Origin: Talpa occidentalis
Lineage: Eukaryota; Chordata; Mammalia; Eulipotyphla; Talpidae
Reading direction: 5' to 3'
DNA: 64,000 bases
NCBI RefSeq assembly: GCF_014898055.3
Contig: NW_023601212.1
Span: 38,986,329-39,050,328 of the forward strand
Below the pieces are notes generated by a model. That model had not been told where the DNA came from. It ran no database searches and saw only the letters and a list, made by a program, of their open reading frames with translations. Below are positions 20,981 through 35,900 of the stretch, in pieces. Position 1 is the stretch's first letter. Each line of letters starts with the position of its first letter. The position numbers and the translations under genes were made by a program.

Positions 20981-23900
20981 GCCAGGCGGGGGAGGGGAGA
21001 CAGCAACCAGGGCTCGAAAGGGGCAGAGCCCGGACCTCACCAGATCCCCCTCCAGTTTCCTTTGTCTACTTCTTCCTCCTGGCCATATTCCCCTAGAAGT
21101 AGCCGTCTGGGGCTTTCGCTCAGATGGGGAAACTGAGGCAACACTGGGCAGACCGATTTCTGGGGTGGAAGCCCATCAGGTCTCTTTCGCAGCCTGGAAA
21201 GGGCAGAAACCAGGGCGCCTATGGTGAGGGGCCAGGAGCAAAAACGGAAACAATTGAGAAACTTTCCTCGCCCTTTGCGAGGGACTGAGCTGCACACTTC
21301 GGTTTCTCCGGGCTGGCACTGGGACCCACTCCGGAGAACCTCTGAGCATGGGCTTCGCCTCTGCACCCCCCAGGGAAGGAGCCAAAATAAGGCCTCCTCC
21401 CCACTCTCCTCACAGGCCCCCAAGGTGCATCCCTTCCCCGGGTTCCCACGGGAGGGGATAGGGGCCTCAGTGTCTCCTTCCTCTTATTCATTTTGGGTCC
21501 CCAAGACTGATCTCGCCACACACCCAGGTGGCACTGCCCTGCCCCCTGCGGCCCCCCCTTGTGTGATGGGGACTTCCTGGAAACTGTGAGACTCAAAAGC
21601 CTCTGGGAGGGGTCCGGAAACCACTTAAAAATAATCATGAGAAACATGTAGACTAGAGCTGTGCCCCTCCACCAGGGACTGTGTCCTCAGGAGACTGCAG
21701 AGAGACAGATGGGGAGGGCTGGGACCCTCCCTACCCAATCCTGCCAAGAGGGAGGCTGGGGAGCTTGCCACTGCCCAGCCACTCCCCTCCCTGCTTGAAG
21801 CTGCCAGCTCCCACCTCCTGAGGGGCCCCTTTGCTCTTGGTTATGGCTAAAACCCCAGATCCTGTGGCTGCTCAGTGCTGTGCTGTGTCCCTTGGGTGTG
21901 GCTGGTTGTCTCTGATCTGGGAATCTTGTTCTGGGGAGCACCTGAGGGGCCTTTGGTCTCCTTGAGGTCTGACTGGAGGTTGGAGTGGAGGATGATATGA
22001 TTCACACAGTCTTGAACTTGGCTGAAGGGAGATAGTCATGGATGACCTCAACTAACCCTCCCAGGCTTGCCACACTCATATCTGGTTTGGGGAGACCTCT
22101 GTGCCTAACACTCTGTGATGTGTTCCCAATGCACACTCTGTCAGGTGCTGACTGAGCATGTTACAGGCAGGGTCTTTACACTAAGAATCTTGCAGTGACC
22201 AAAACAGAAAAATCCTTGAGATGGGGATTGAACAAAGGAATACATTTGTAAACTCAGATTGTTGTAAGCATTAAGCAAAGAATAGAACACTGTATGCATG
22301 GGAGAATTATCAGGGATGATTTTAGGTGACTAAAGGCTAGAGGCTGAGCTGACAGCTGTGGGAAGATTTGGGATAAATGTGTTCAAGGCAGAGGGAACAG
22401 CAAATTAACCACAGGAATTATTGTGGTTGTTGCATTATTTCTCTGTGAGGCCTAGCAGAGCCCGAGGTGATTTCAACTAGGTCTTGCTTACAGCCAAGCC
22501 CTCAGCTGTTTGTGAGAGGCCACATGGGGTTGACTCTTTGACATGGGAGAGGGGCGTCTCACTTAGCTTGTAAATAGTCTAGTCTCATCAGAACCAAGAA
22601 CCTGGGGCTGCCCTGTGAAGTCCCTGCCAGATAATGAGGAACTTTCCTTTGGAGCAGTGTGCAGGAGTGGTTCATGTAGTCTTTCCTTGTACCCCAGTGG
22701 CTTCTGTGAATTTCAGGGGTGACATCAGGCAGATACAAATTCAAATCCAGGCTCTGACCTGTGGGACCCTGGGTGAGAATGTTTCATTGTCTGTAGGGCT
22801 GGGCACACCACACTGGCTGGTGGGAATATTTGTTCTGTGCCTGTGCCTTAGCTCTGCATGCTCTGGAACTCCCGCTCCAGGGATCCTGGGGACTTGGGTT
22901 TTCCATGAGCTGATGAAGCCCTCTCTGTCAAGATGTAGACTGAGACTGGGTAGGGCAGGAAGCTCCCTTCTTGGCAGACAGCATGTTTAGAGGAGCCCTT
23001 TCCGGCTCTCAGGGGAATTGGGAAATGACTCCTGGCTGAACGGATTATTACCAACCCTCCCATCCACCCTCAGCATAAGCAACAGGGGAAAATCATTCTA
23101 GAACTTAAAACAATAGACTCTGAAGTGGGGAATCTGGGCGGAGAAAACTATGTTGATTGTTTAAAAACCAGTTTCCATGACCCTGTTTGTTACAGTCCAA
23201 CTCAGCTGACCCTGGGGTTCTGGCATCTGGTGTTTTTAAAATATTGCTGGGAGTATGTATTTGTTAATTTCAAAGTTTTTTTTTAAAGATTGATTTATTT
23301 ATGCATACAGGAACTGGGGTGCTGTGGCCTCCCTGGTGGCGCAAGGGTTAAGACGCAGCCTGTGAAGCTGTCTGCAGCCTCTGCAGCACAAGTTCGATAC
23401 CTTTGATTCCTGGCCAGCCAGGGAGCAACCCTCCTGGCGCAGCACACCTCTCCTGACTCGCCTGCTGCTCCCCTTAGCAGTGTACTTCAGTTGATCTGCC
23501 TGTTCTGTGCCCTGCTCTATCTCTGGTGAATCCTCTTACCCCTACACACACACCCACCTCTGGCCTGCACCCCAGCTTTTGTATGCATAATAAATAAATC
23601 TTAAAAAAAAGAACTGGGGTACAGACCAGAGGTGGGGGGTAGGGTGAGAGGATTCACCAGAGACAGAGTGGGGCACAGAACAGGTGGATTGACTGAAATA
23701 CACTGCTGATGGGAATAGCGGGCGAGTCAGGAGAGGTCTGCTGTGCCATGTGGGTAGCAACCTGGCCAGCCAGGGATTGAATTTGTGCTGCAGTAGCTGC
23801 AGCTGTGGTCAGCTTCATAGGCTGCGTCTTAACCCGTTGCGCCACCAGGGAGGCCCTCAGTTATTTTTTTTGAGATCATACATTCACATGCTTCAAAATA

Positions 23901-26900
23901 CAAAAGATGTGAAGATTTTGTGACTTTATCATGAACAGTCTCTCTCTTCCTCCCCTAATACCAAGTTCCCTTCTTGGTGTTCATCAGCAGTATGACATCT
24001 TGTGTTTCCTTCCAGACAGAGTGCAGGCCTTAGACATTCACATGCAATTATATACATGTTCTTAAGTCAGTGGCTGTTTTTTTCTCTTTCACAGCAATGT
24101 CAGCAAATCCCTCTAGTGCCTCATGAGGCAGGACTCACGTCTCTTTTGTTTGATGATATGTCCACAGTGTGTGGCACATAATAGGAGCTCAACAAATATT
24201 TGTTGAATAAGAGGTGTTTGTCTTGTATGTTGCTTTTTTTGGGGGGGTTAATATGGCTTTGAGATGACCTGTCACATCAGTGCCTGGAAAGCTTCCTCAA
24301 TCTTTTTGTTGTTGACAATTGCGTCAAATAGTGTATTTGTGGGTAGACCACCTTATCTTGAATCAAGCACAGGGAATATTTAAAAGTTCATTGGGGGCCC
24401 TCCCGTGGTGGCACAGTAGTTGAGCACTGGGCTGTGAAGCTGCCCGCAGCCTCTGCAGGGCCGGTTTGCTCCCGGCCGCAGGCGAGGGTCCCACATGGTG
24501 CAACAGACCTCTCCTACCGCGCCCGCTGCTCCCCTCAGCAGTGTATTTCATCAGTCTGTCTGTTCTGTTCCCTGCTCTGGCTCTGATGAATTCTCTCACC
24601 CTCCCGCGCTTCTGACTGTACCCAATGCTTGTATAAATAAATACATAAATCTTTTTTTTTTAAAAAGTTCATTGAGGCCTCCCTGGTGGTGCAAGAGTAA
24701 CATTAAGATGCAGCACTATGAAGCTATCTGCAGCCATGCAGCATGAGTTCAATCCCCGGCTAGGGAGGTGACCCACATGGCGCAGCAGACCTCTCCTGAC
24801 TCAACTGCTGCTCCCCTCAGCAGTGTACTTCGGTCAATGCCTGTTCTGTTCTCCACTCTGTCTCTGGTGAATCCTCCCGCACTCCACACCTCTGGCCTGT
24901 CCCTCAGCTCTTGTTTGCATAAATAAATAAATCTTTAAATAAATAAATAAATAAATAAATAAATGTTTATTGAAACAGGGCCTCTCTGATGGTTGTCTCA
25001 GTACTACGAAGCTATCTGTAGCCACTGCAGCACGAGTTCCATCCCTAGCCAGGGAGCTAACCCACATGGCATATCAGACCTCTCCTGTCTCATCCGCTAC
25101 TCCCTTCAGCAATGTATTTCAGTAGATCTGTCTGTTTTGGTCCCCACTCTGTCTCTGGTGAATCCTCTTATCCTCCCACATCTCTAGCCTATACCCCAGT
25201 TCTTCTATGCAAAAATAAATAAATAAAATCTTTAAGAAAAAAAAGAGAAAATAAAATAAATTAAGAGGGGCTGATATGGGAAACACCACACTTTTTAAAA
25301 TATTTAATATCTTGTCCTTAGTAGGGAAAAGATTGCAGATCTGTTACAGAACCTTCCCATCACCCCAGAAAGTTCTCTTATGCTCCTTCCTAGTCAGTTC
25401 CCAAAAGGAGGGCTTAAAAAATTTTTTTATTGATGTAACATCAGTTTATAACATTTTATAAGTCCCAGGTACACAGCACTATAAATCAGCATCTGTATAT
25501 ACTACATTATGGTCATCACCAAGGAGAGTTTTTTTTTATATAAAGAGTTATTTGTTTATACAAGAACTGGGGTATAGGCCAGAGGCACGGGAGGGTGACA
25601 GAATTCACCAGAGAGAGTGAGGAGTAGAACAGGCAGATCTGAGCAGCGGGCCAGACAGGTGAGGTCTACTGCACCATGTGGGTATCTCCCTGGCCGGCTG
25701 GGAATCGAACCCACACTGCAGAGACTGTGGACAGCTTCACAGTGCTGTGCCCAACCCGCTGTGCCACTGGGGAGGTCCAAGGAAAGTTATTTTAAACTCA
25801 TATAACAAAATTAATATATTCTTTCCATTGGAACAGGGTGGCGGCTGAAAATGAAAAATAAGCCCTGAACCGCACAGAAAATTGTTACCTTCCATGTGAA
25901 AGAAACCCTTCACATACTCTTGACCAGCTGTCCTCACCCTGAGGTGACACAGCCAAGAAGTCTCCTTGCTCAGCATAGTCCATTAATGTCCATGTGTGTG
26001 GGTGTGTATGGGTGTCATCTGCTGGTTTAATGAAAAATGGTACTGTTCTCACTGTGGAATACTATGTTGCCTTGTAAAAACATGATGTAGCTAAGTAGGC
26101 TGCTGGGAAATGATGGCCAATTATGAGTTCGTGAACTAGAAAAGTGAGAACTGTTACAAAACTGGGGGATGAATGGCTGCAAACTGCTTATGGCATGTAC
26201 TGTGGACAGATTCTGGAAGAGGGGAAGGGAAACCCGTGAGAGGAACTGCCTCACAGAGAGGAAGTAAGGACTCTGGGCCAACGATAAGAGGGAGAGTGAT
26301 TTCTATTAATCGAAAGGGTTGTTCTGGTTAAATTTTTTTATCTTGGTAAGCATACAGGTGACTTAATATCAACAAATCCATTCATAACTTCCTTCAGCAA
26401 ACACTGTGCAGTTACCCAATAGTGTTCTAGTCCCTGGAGATACAACAGGCGCCACACTTGTGGGGTTAGCTTCTAGGAAAGGAAACAGACAAGAAATTAA
26501 CTTGAGTGAGGAAAATTCTCAGGGTGTCAGAGAAGGGCCCAGGGGAAAAAATAGAGCAGCAAAAAGGGGTGGGAGTGATCTATAAGGCCTGGAGGTGGGA
26601 GTTTAAGTTTTTAAGTAGGGGGATTAGGAAGGGCCATCCTGTGGTGACCAGAGGAATGAAGGGGGAGCCTAGTAGTGTTTCAGGCAAAGGACATAGCCTG
26701 TGCAAAGATCCTGGGGTGGGAACATTTGGGAGCTTGAGAAGCAGTGAGGAAACCTGTGTGACTTGAGTGGAGGGTTCAAGGGGTAGGAGTGGAGGTGAGG
26801 AATGGGAGGGGTGAGTATACAGAGCCTGTGGGCCATGGGGAAGACTTGAGCTTTTCTTCTGAGAAAAATGGAGGACACTGAGAGCTCTGAGCAGAGGAGG

Positions 26901-29900
26901 GGACTTACCTGATGCAGGAGTCCATGGGTACCCTCTGGCCTCTATGGGTGCAATGTTAGAGCCAGGAGACCAAGACACGGGTGATGGCTATAATGGAGGG
27001 GGCATGAACCAGCTGGCACCATAGTGCTAAGTCTTTGAGCACATGTCTACCAAAAAAACTAAGGGGGGTGCTCCCTGGTGGCCTAGGGGTCAAAGTCTCA
27101 GTGCTACCACCCTTGAAGGCCCACCTTGACAACGGCCTGAGTTCGATCCCCAGCCAGGGATCTAATACACATGGCACAGCAGACCTCTCCTGCTTCCGCC
27201 TCTGCTCCTCTTACCAGTGTATTTCAGTAGATCTGCCTGTTCTGCTCCCCACTCTGTCTCTGGTGAATCCTCTTACACACATACCCCCGCCCCCCACACC
27301 TCTGGCCTGCACTCCAGTTCTTCTACACAAAAATAAATAAATCTCAAAAAAAAAAAAAAAAAAGCTAACCACAAGTTTCTGCCTCTCAGCCAGGTTCTGG
27401 AACCTACTGTGGGCTCTGTTCCAGTCCCAGTTCTTCTCTTCTCAGCTCTGTTTTACTATATGCCTTTTGTATCCTGAAAATTTCCTATATATACTTTCCA
27501 TGTACTTGTGCCTCAATTTATCTCTCCATAAAATGGGGCTAACAGTACCAGCTCCTTATCCGGGCTGCCAGGAGGGTAGGGTGAACTGATGTGGGTAGAG
27601 CATTTAGTCCAAAGCTTGATGCATTATAAATATCCAGTTAGTGGGAGTTGTTCACACCACACAGAGCTCAAGAGAAAGGTAAGAAAGGTGTCAGGAGCAG
27701 AGTTCAAATCCCAGCTGCTATTGGTTGTGGGATTTTGGGCAAGTCATGAAGCATTTCTGTGCCTCAGTTTCTTGATTGTGCCATTTGCCCTCAGAGGCTC
27801 ATTATGAGATTCAATGAATTCCTAGAAGTAAATGCCTTGTTTGGTGCCCTGCACAATGTAGGCACTTATCTTTTGCTCTTAGCATTGTGACTGCATGTAT
27901 CACTTCTAGGTGAATGCTGTCCCCAAGCCCTTCATCAAGGGGACTCGTCTGTGTGGTGGGATGACCATTTCCCAGGCACAGACTTCTGGGAAGAGGAGGG
28001 TGAGCTGGCCTGACTGCGTGGGCGAGGCCTTGGGTACTTGGCTGGTGTTTGGAATCCGCCGGGTCTGGGTGGCACTTGGTGTCCCAGCACCAGCATCGTG
28101 ACTGGGCAGCATGTATCAGTTCCCTTATCTTCTACACACACTGTGCTGGGGGCGGGGGCCGGCCATCGTGCCCAATAAGTCTGGGACCCCAGGGTCACCT
28201 CTATCTTCCATACCAGGCTGGTTGAATAGCCAACTTTCCCACACCCGCCCCCACCATTGTGAATCTTCTGTTCTGCCTCTCCTGGTATCCACCGGTGAAA
28301 AGGCCTGGGTGCAGTCAGGCAGTCTTGTTTTGATTCACAGGGCCACCCCTCACCAGCTAAGTGGTCTCAGCAAGCAGCCTCAATTTGTCCCCTCTCTGAA
28401 AAAGGGGCACATTACAAGGATGGTTGAAGCTTTGTACCCTAGACCTGTGCTGCGTGCTTTTTGAGCATTGAGTCCTGATAACACCTAGGAAATAAATGCA
28501 AGTATTAGTTCCATTCTCCAGACAGGAACACAGCAGCTTAGCGAGGGAAAGCACTGTGGGTTTCCCCTCCCTGTGTGATACCGCTAGCACCAGGAGAGCA
28601 CATTGCACCTTTCTGGCTCAGACTTAGGCACAGCACATGTTGGTTCATGGCCTAGAGACCTGGGGTGGGGGTAGGCCATGCAGACATCTTACGTCTAGAG
28701 TGAGAGAGTAAATATTTTCAGCTTTGGGGATCACATAGGATCTCTATTGCTGCTATACAACTCTGCCTCTGTAGCCTGAAAGTAGCCATAAGCTACATGA
28801 AAACTGTCAAGCATGGTTGTGTGCCAAGAAAACTTTGATTTATGGCCCCTGCTGTTTGAATTTCACATAATTTATACATGACAAAAGTCTTCTTTTGATT
28901 TTTTTTGTCATTTAAAAATGTAAAGACTGGGCCTCCCCGGTGGAGCAGCGGTTGAGCGCTGGTTTGCGAAGCTGCCCGCAGCCTCTGCAGCGCCGGTTCA
29001 ATCCCCGGCTGCTCCCCGGACACTGGAGGAGGGTCCCACATGGTGCGCAGACCTCTCCTGCCACCCACTGCTCCCCTCAGCAGTGTACTTCGGTCCTTCT
29101 GCCTGCTCTGCTCCCCGCTCTGGCTCTGGTGAATTCTCTCACCCTCCCATGCTTCTGACTGTACCCAGTGCCATGCCTGTATAAATAAATAAATAAATCT
29201 TTTAAAAAAAAAATAAATAAATAAAAATGTAAAGACTGTTCTCAGCTCAGGGTCATATGAAAACAGGTGATGGGCGGATCTGCACAACTGCTGACAGTTT
29301 GCTGACCCTGGTCTAAGAAGTTAAGGCATTGGGGTTGGCAGAGTAATACCCCCTGCTCTACCAAGATGCCCATATCCTAATTCCTCGAGCCTATAAACAT
29401 GTTGGGCAAAAGGCAATTTACAGATGGGATTAAATTAAGGATTTTTATTTATTTTTTAAAAGATTAATTTATGCATACAAGAACTGGGGTACAGGCCAGA
29501 GGTAGGGGGGTTGAGAGGATTCACCAGAGACAGAGTGGGGAACAGAACAGGCAGATCAACTGAAATACACTGCTGAGGAGAGCAGCGGGGGAGCCAGGAG
29601 AGGTCTGCTGTGCCCTGTGGATAGCTCCCTGGCCAGGGATCAAACTCGTGCTGCAGTGGCTGCAGATAGCTTTATAGGCTGTGTCTTAACCCCTTGCGCC
29701 ACCAGGGAGGCCAAATTAAGTTTTTTTTTTTTTTAAGATTTATTTTTTTTAATTTATTTATACATGCACTGGGTACAGTCAGAAGCGCGGGAGGGTGAGA
29801 GAATTCACCAGAGCCAGAGCGGGGAACAGAACAGGCAGCCTGACGAAGAAATGCACTGCTGAGGAGAGCAATGGGCAGCAGGAGAGGTCTGTGCGCCATG

Positions 29901-32900
29901 TGGGACCCTCGCCTGGCGGCCTGGGATTGAACCAACAATGCAGAGGCTGCAGGCAGCTTTGCAACTCAGCGCTCAACTGCTGCGCCACCAGGGAGGCCCC
30001 CAAATTAAGTATTTTTAAATGGTGATATTATTCTGGATTATCTGTGTGGAACCAAGAACAGGGGCCCTTATAAGGGAAAGGGAGGGGGAGTCAGAGAAGG
30101 ACACAGTAGAGGCAGATGTGGACTTGCTGGGACTGCTGCTTTTGAGGACAGAGGAAGAGGGCATGAGCCTAAGAATGTGAGCAGCTTCAAGAAGCTAGAA
30201 TAGATTCTCCCCAGTCTGCAGAAGGAATGCAGCTCTGCCAATAACTTGATTTTACCCTAATGAGATGCACTTTGGACATTTGACCTCTAGAACAAGGAAA
30301 TAATAAATCTGTGCTGTTTCACCTACTTGGTGGTTATTTGCCATCTGCTTGGTCGTAATTTGTTATAACAACCACAGGAAACTCATACAGGCACCAGCTC
30401 AGGAGGTGGATGGTGCTGCACTGCTATTCACCATCTTTCTGGCCATAGCACACTATTTCTTTCTGGGCCTCCTTCCTCCCTCCCTCCCCTCCCTTCCTCC
30501 CCTCCCTCCCTCCTTCCCCCCCTCCCTCCTCCTCCCTCCCTCCCTCCCTCCTTCCCCCTCCTCTCCTCCCTCCCCTCCCCTCCTTCCCCCTCCCTCCTCC
30601 CTCCCCTCCCCTCCCCTCCTTCCCCCTCCTCCTCCCTCCCTCCCTCCCTCCTTCCCCCTCCTCCTCCCTCCCTCCCTCCTTCCCTTCCCTCCTCTCCCCT
30701 CCCCTCCCCTCCTTCCCCCCCTCCTCCCTCCCCTCCCCTCCTTCCCCCTCCCTCCTCCCTCCCCTCCCCTCCCCTCTTTCCCCCCTCCTCCCTCCTCTCC
30801 CCTCCCTCCTTCCCCTCCCTCCCTCTCTCCCCTCCCCTCCCCTCCCTCCCTCCCTCCCCTCCCTCCCTCCCTCTCCCTCCCTCCCCTTCCCTCCCCCTCC
30901 CTCCCCTTCCTCCCCCTCCCTCCCTCCCCTCCCTCCCCTCCTCCCTCCCTCCCTCCCTCTCTCTCCCTCTCTCCCTCTCTCCCTCCCTCCCTCCCTCCTT
31001 CTCTCTATTTCTCTCTCTCTCTCTTTTCTTTCTTTCAAGATTTATTTTTATTTATGCATACAATAACTGGGGTGTAGACCAGAGATACAGGGGTTGAGAG
31101 GATTCACCAGAGATGGAGGAGTGGGGAGCAGAACAGGTGGATCCACTGAAATACACTCCTGAGGGGAGCAGCAGGTGAGACAGGAAAGGTCTGCTGCACC
31201 ATACATGTGTGGATTAGCTCCCTGGCTGGGGCATGATAGCACTGAGACTTAACCCCTATGCCACCAGGGAGGCCCTTTATGGGCCTATTTCTACATGTGT
31301 CAAATGTGGCAATGATAAACTAAACCTTACAAAATTGCTGTAAGGATGAAGTGAGGTATGCCTTGTAATGACTTAGAAGAGTGCCTAGTCTGTAGCAAAT
31401 AGGGACATTGGCGTATTCACACCTTTTTTTTTTTCTCTTAACCTTGCTGCACTACTGCAAAGATTCAGCAAGTTCTCATCCTGCAGGGTTTGGACCAGGT
31501 TCAATTATCAGAAACCATTAGTATTTACCTTCCCCTCTTTTTTTTTTTTAAAGATTTATTTATTTGTTTGTTTATTTATTTATTTATTTATACAAGCACT
31601 GAGTATAGTTAGAACCGCGGGAGGGTGAGAGGATTCACCAGAGCCAGAGCGGGGAGCAGAACAGGCAGATTGAGGAAGTACACTGCTGAGGGGAGCAGTG
31701 GGCGTGGCAGGAGAGGTCTGCACGCCATGTGGGACCCTCACCAGCCGCCAGGGATTGAGCCAGCACTGCAGAGGCTGAGGGCAGCTTTGCAGCCCAGCAC
31801 TCAACCGCTGCGCCACCCACCGGGGAGGCCCCCCCTCTTTAATGTTAATGTTAATTAACCCATCAGAAGACAGTACCAGTGTTCCCTCTTGTGTTTCCTA
31901 AGAGCCCAAAAGATGAGATCCTGAGCCTGTAACAGGGTGGTCCCCAGGAAAGGGGGAAGTTCCAGGTTCCCTGCCCCACCCAAGGGAGGGTGGAGCTGAG
32001 CAGGAAGAGGAGAAGCTGCAGGAAGAGACTGAGGAAGGAAGCAGGATGGAGCCAGGAGACCTGGAGGAGGCGCATGGAGCCTAGAGACACGTGAAGAAAC
32101 TGCGCTTGTCTTTTGGTCGTAGACTGGGTGACACAGATGTGGGTGAGACCCATGGGGAGGTGACAATGGCAGTTTTTATCTTGATGTTGATTTTGCTCTT
32201 TTCCTTCTGGGCTTGTCTGGTTATTTCTGACCCTTTGCTGTGGGTCCCCACTGGAAGATGCTTTAGACTTGTGGCAGGCTTTGGGACTTTGCTCTGGGCC
32301 AATCCCATTTGGATGGACTTTTACCCACGAGGGGATGGGTAACTTTGGGTGCTTCATTTAGAAACTAGACTCTTTGCCTTACCTGTATTGTTTCCTAGTT
32401 TTATTAAAGTTCCTTCCCATTAAAGTCTCCTATGTTTTGTGTTGATGCGGCGGATGGCAGAACCCATTTAGAATAGGCAGGTTTGCGGGGCTTGGGCTAC
32501 CCCTCTCCCTGTCCTATAACAAGCCAAGCTTATGCCAGGTGCCCCTCTCTGCAGCTTCAGTTCCATCTTCTAGAGAAATGAAGTTCATTGAGCAAAAGCA
32601 TGGCCCAGTTGTCTCATTAAAGGCCATCAGTTTCCTTGAGCACTGTCTGTCTTCTCCCCAACTTGACCTAGTCCTGCTCTTTCTCAGATATCCTCAGTGG
32701 CTCCCACTTACCCATGAAACCTGAAATAGAGACTGACCACTTGTGCTAGGTGACTGGGCAAGCTGCTTCCCTCCCTTAACTATTTTCCTCCACTGTAAAT
32801 GTTGGTTGTTGAAGAGAAGAAATATCCTATACCCCTCTTGGTTCTTCTAGGCAGATTGAATAATCAAATTAACATCAGACAGATTAACAGAAGAAAAACA

Positions 32901-35900
32901 TAAGGGAAAGAGACAGCAAAAACAGTAACTCACTGAAATGATTCAAGTCACTTCCTTAAATAACATCTTCAACTATAGACAAAGGATGTGAGGGAAAGAG
33001 GAGAGAAGAAGGCCAGTCTGGAGAGGTTGTCACAGGGAAGAAGGGGTACGTTAGGCTTATTTAAGTTGCTGCTTTCTCATGGCCTACACTTAGCTACCTT
33101 AGAGATTTGAACTGCCCTGGTCTTCCCCATACAAAAGTATAGCCTGCACCTTACAAAAGGTGAGATGCCCTTACAAAAGTATAGCCTGCACCCGGCTTTT
33201 AGAGTCCTTCATGTGTTTGAAAAACTTACCTGCCTAAAGTAATCCTTATGCCAAAAGACATATTTGGGATTTATAAATTTTGCTTCTAGCAGGGTTGATG
33301 GTAACACCCCCATCCTGGTGAAAAGCACCAATCCAGGGCCTAAAAGGTGCTCCTTGATCAGCACCAGCCCTTCTAATACAGCTGCCCCTAGCCTGGCTGC
33401 CATTCAGTTGATGCCAGAAACTTCTGGTGCTCCTTTCTCTCTCTTCACCCACCTAACCCATCAGTTGGCAAAAACACGCTCCTATGTCTTTCCTCCATAT
33501 TTGTCATCGTTTTGAGTTTTTATATATTTGCATGACTAATCCACATGGAATTTTTTTCTTTTTTTGCTATCTGTTGGGGGGAGGGGTGGAGTTAACTTTA
33601 TTTTCTTCCAAATGCAGAGTCAGGGCTACTAACTGGTTTATCCTTTCCTGCCAAATGGAAATTCCACACTATCATGGATGAAATTCTTGTCCATATGAAA
33701 GTTAAAAATTGAAATTTTAAATATACACACATAGGGCCTCCCTGGTGGCACAGCAGGTTGAGCACAGCACTATGAAGCTGTCCGCAGCCTCTGCAGCAAG
33801 GGTTTGATTCCCGGCTGGCCAGGGAGATTCCCACATGGCATGGCAGACCTCTCCTGTCGCACCCACTACTCCCTTCAGCAGTATATTTCGGTCGTCTACC
33901 TGTTCTGCTCCTGCTCTGTTTCTGGTGAATCCTCTCACCCTCCCTCGCCTCTGGCCTGTACTCCAGCTCTTGTATAAAAATAAATAAATCTTAAAAAAAA
34001 AAATCTACACATAGAAAATTCTAAACTACATTTTTATTTTCAGTCTTAGTTATATACACATGATTGACATACTGTGGCTATTTATTCAACAAATATTTCC
34101 TGAGTGCCGACAGTAAACAATATGTAAATGTTACTGATAAGAAACAAAATAGGGCCTCCCTGGTGGTTCAAGGGGTTAAGACGCAGCACTGTGAAGCTAT
34201 CCGAAGCTATCCACAGCCACTGCAGCACGAGTTCGATCCCTGGCCAGGGAGCTCACCCACATGGTGCAGCAGACATCTCCTGTCTCGCCTGCTGCTCAGA
34301 TCTGCTTGTTCTACTCCCCACTCTCTTTGGTGAATCCTCTCGCCCCCTGCATCTGTGGCCTGTTCTCCAGTTCTTGTAGGCTTGATTAAATAAATAAATC
34401 TTAAAAAAAAATGTTATAGAGGGAAAAGGGGCACCATTGTAGATACGGTAGTCAGAGAAAACCTTTCTGAAGAGCTGACTGAGCAATGTCTAAGAGAGGT
34501 GGAGCCAAGAAGAGACCTTGGGGAGGAGCTTTCTAGGCAGAGGGACTAGACCTTGCAAAGGGCCTGAGGCTTATACCGGTAAGGTGGTGAGGCTGTAACA
34601 GAGCAAGCAAAGGGAAAAGTGGGAGGAGGCAAGGGCAGGAAGGGGGCAGAGAGGCGTGTTCAGGGCCTTGTGTGCCTTGATAATGTAGGCAAAGTTTAGT
34701 GGGGGATTTCCTCCTCAAGTCCTTTGGGTCCTTTGGCTGGCCCAATAATAAATTGATGGTAGAGAGATTACCAAGAAAAAAGCAAATGAAATTTTGTGTA
34801 CATGGGAATCCATACAATATGGCACCTAATGAATAACCAAAACAACTGGTTTTAATAATAACTTCTAGACAAAGAAGCAACAATCTCAAGAAGAGGCAGT
34901 ACAAAGAAATTCTTGCAAGTTCTACTTTGGACAACGAATGTAATGAGCTAAAGTAGGACTTGTTTATACAGCTTCCCCTCCCTGTCTCTGAAGATAAACA
35001 TCTCTGTGTCTCCCTTGCAGGGAGGGCACATTTGATTTAGAGGTTTATTTCCTGCATTCAGGGGGAACTGAGGAGGAAGGCCAGAGAAAACTCCTGCTCT
35101 TGGGAGAAAGGGAGGTTTAGCGCATCGTTCATCCACCGACTATTTCTTTAATTTAAAATAATCGGTATGTTAGGGCCTCCCCGGTGGCGCAGCGGTTGAG
35201 CGCTGGGTTGCGAAGCTGCCCGCGGCCTCTGCCGCGCCGGTTCGATCCTCGGCTGCTCCCCGGCCACCGGAGGAGGGTCCCGCATGGCGAGCAGACCTCT
35301 CCTGCCGCCCGCTGCTCCCCTCAGCAGTGTACTTTGGTCCTTCTGCCTGCTCTGCTCCCCGCTCTGGCTCTGGTGAATTCTCTCACCCTCCCGCGCTTCT
35401 GACTGTACCCAGTGCATGTATAAACAAATAAACAAACAAATAAAAAAAAAAAAAATAATCGGTATGTTACTTGGGCACAGAAGGGGCAGCCTGATCTGGG
35501 ACCTGACAGTGAAGGCTTTCCAACTTACATACCAAAGTTGGACATTTGCTCTGAATGAGGTGGGAGCCGTGGAGGATTCTGGGCAGAGAAGGGCTATGGT
35601 ATGACTCTGGCACTCCTCTGACTGCTGTGGAGGGAACAGATAGTTGAAGGTGAGGGTTGACACTGGGAGACCAGGCAGAGATGGCATTATGACAAAGGTG
35701 AGAGTGATAATTGGTTTGATTCTGGATAGATTCTGAAGGTAGAACTAATGGGAAGGAGAGTGGCTTTCTGACCTCATCACTTCCGTGGATGGAGATGCCA
35801 TTTCCGAGATGGGGCAAGTTGAGGGGATGGTCAGTGGTGACCAGGGGATGGCTCTGATGTGATCTGGCTACGTGTGTGGTGCCCATGAGATTTTCACATG

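Noticed and set aside
20432..21136. 234-codon open frame across SLC44A2 exon 1a
   Set aside because: It contains the true ATG and donor at 20,681-20,711 and continues into intron 1; the rest has no homology.
30349..31077. 242-codon proline/serine/leucine open frame
   Set aside because: It is a product of the pyrimidine-only tract: C/T codons cannot make stops. The reverse arginine/glycine/glutamate frame has the same cause.
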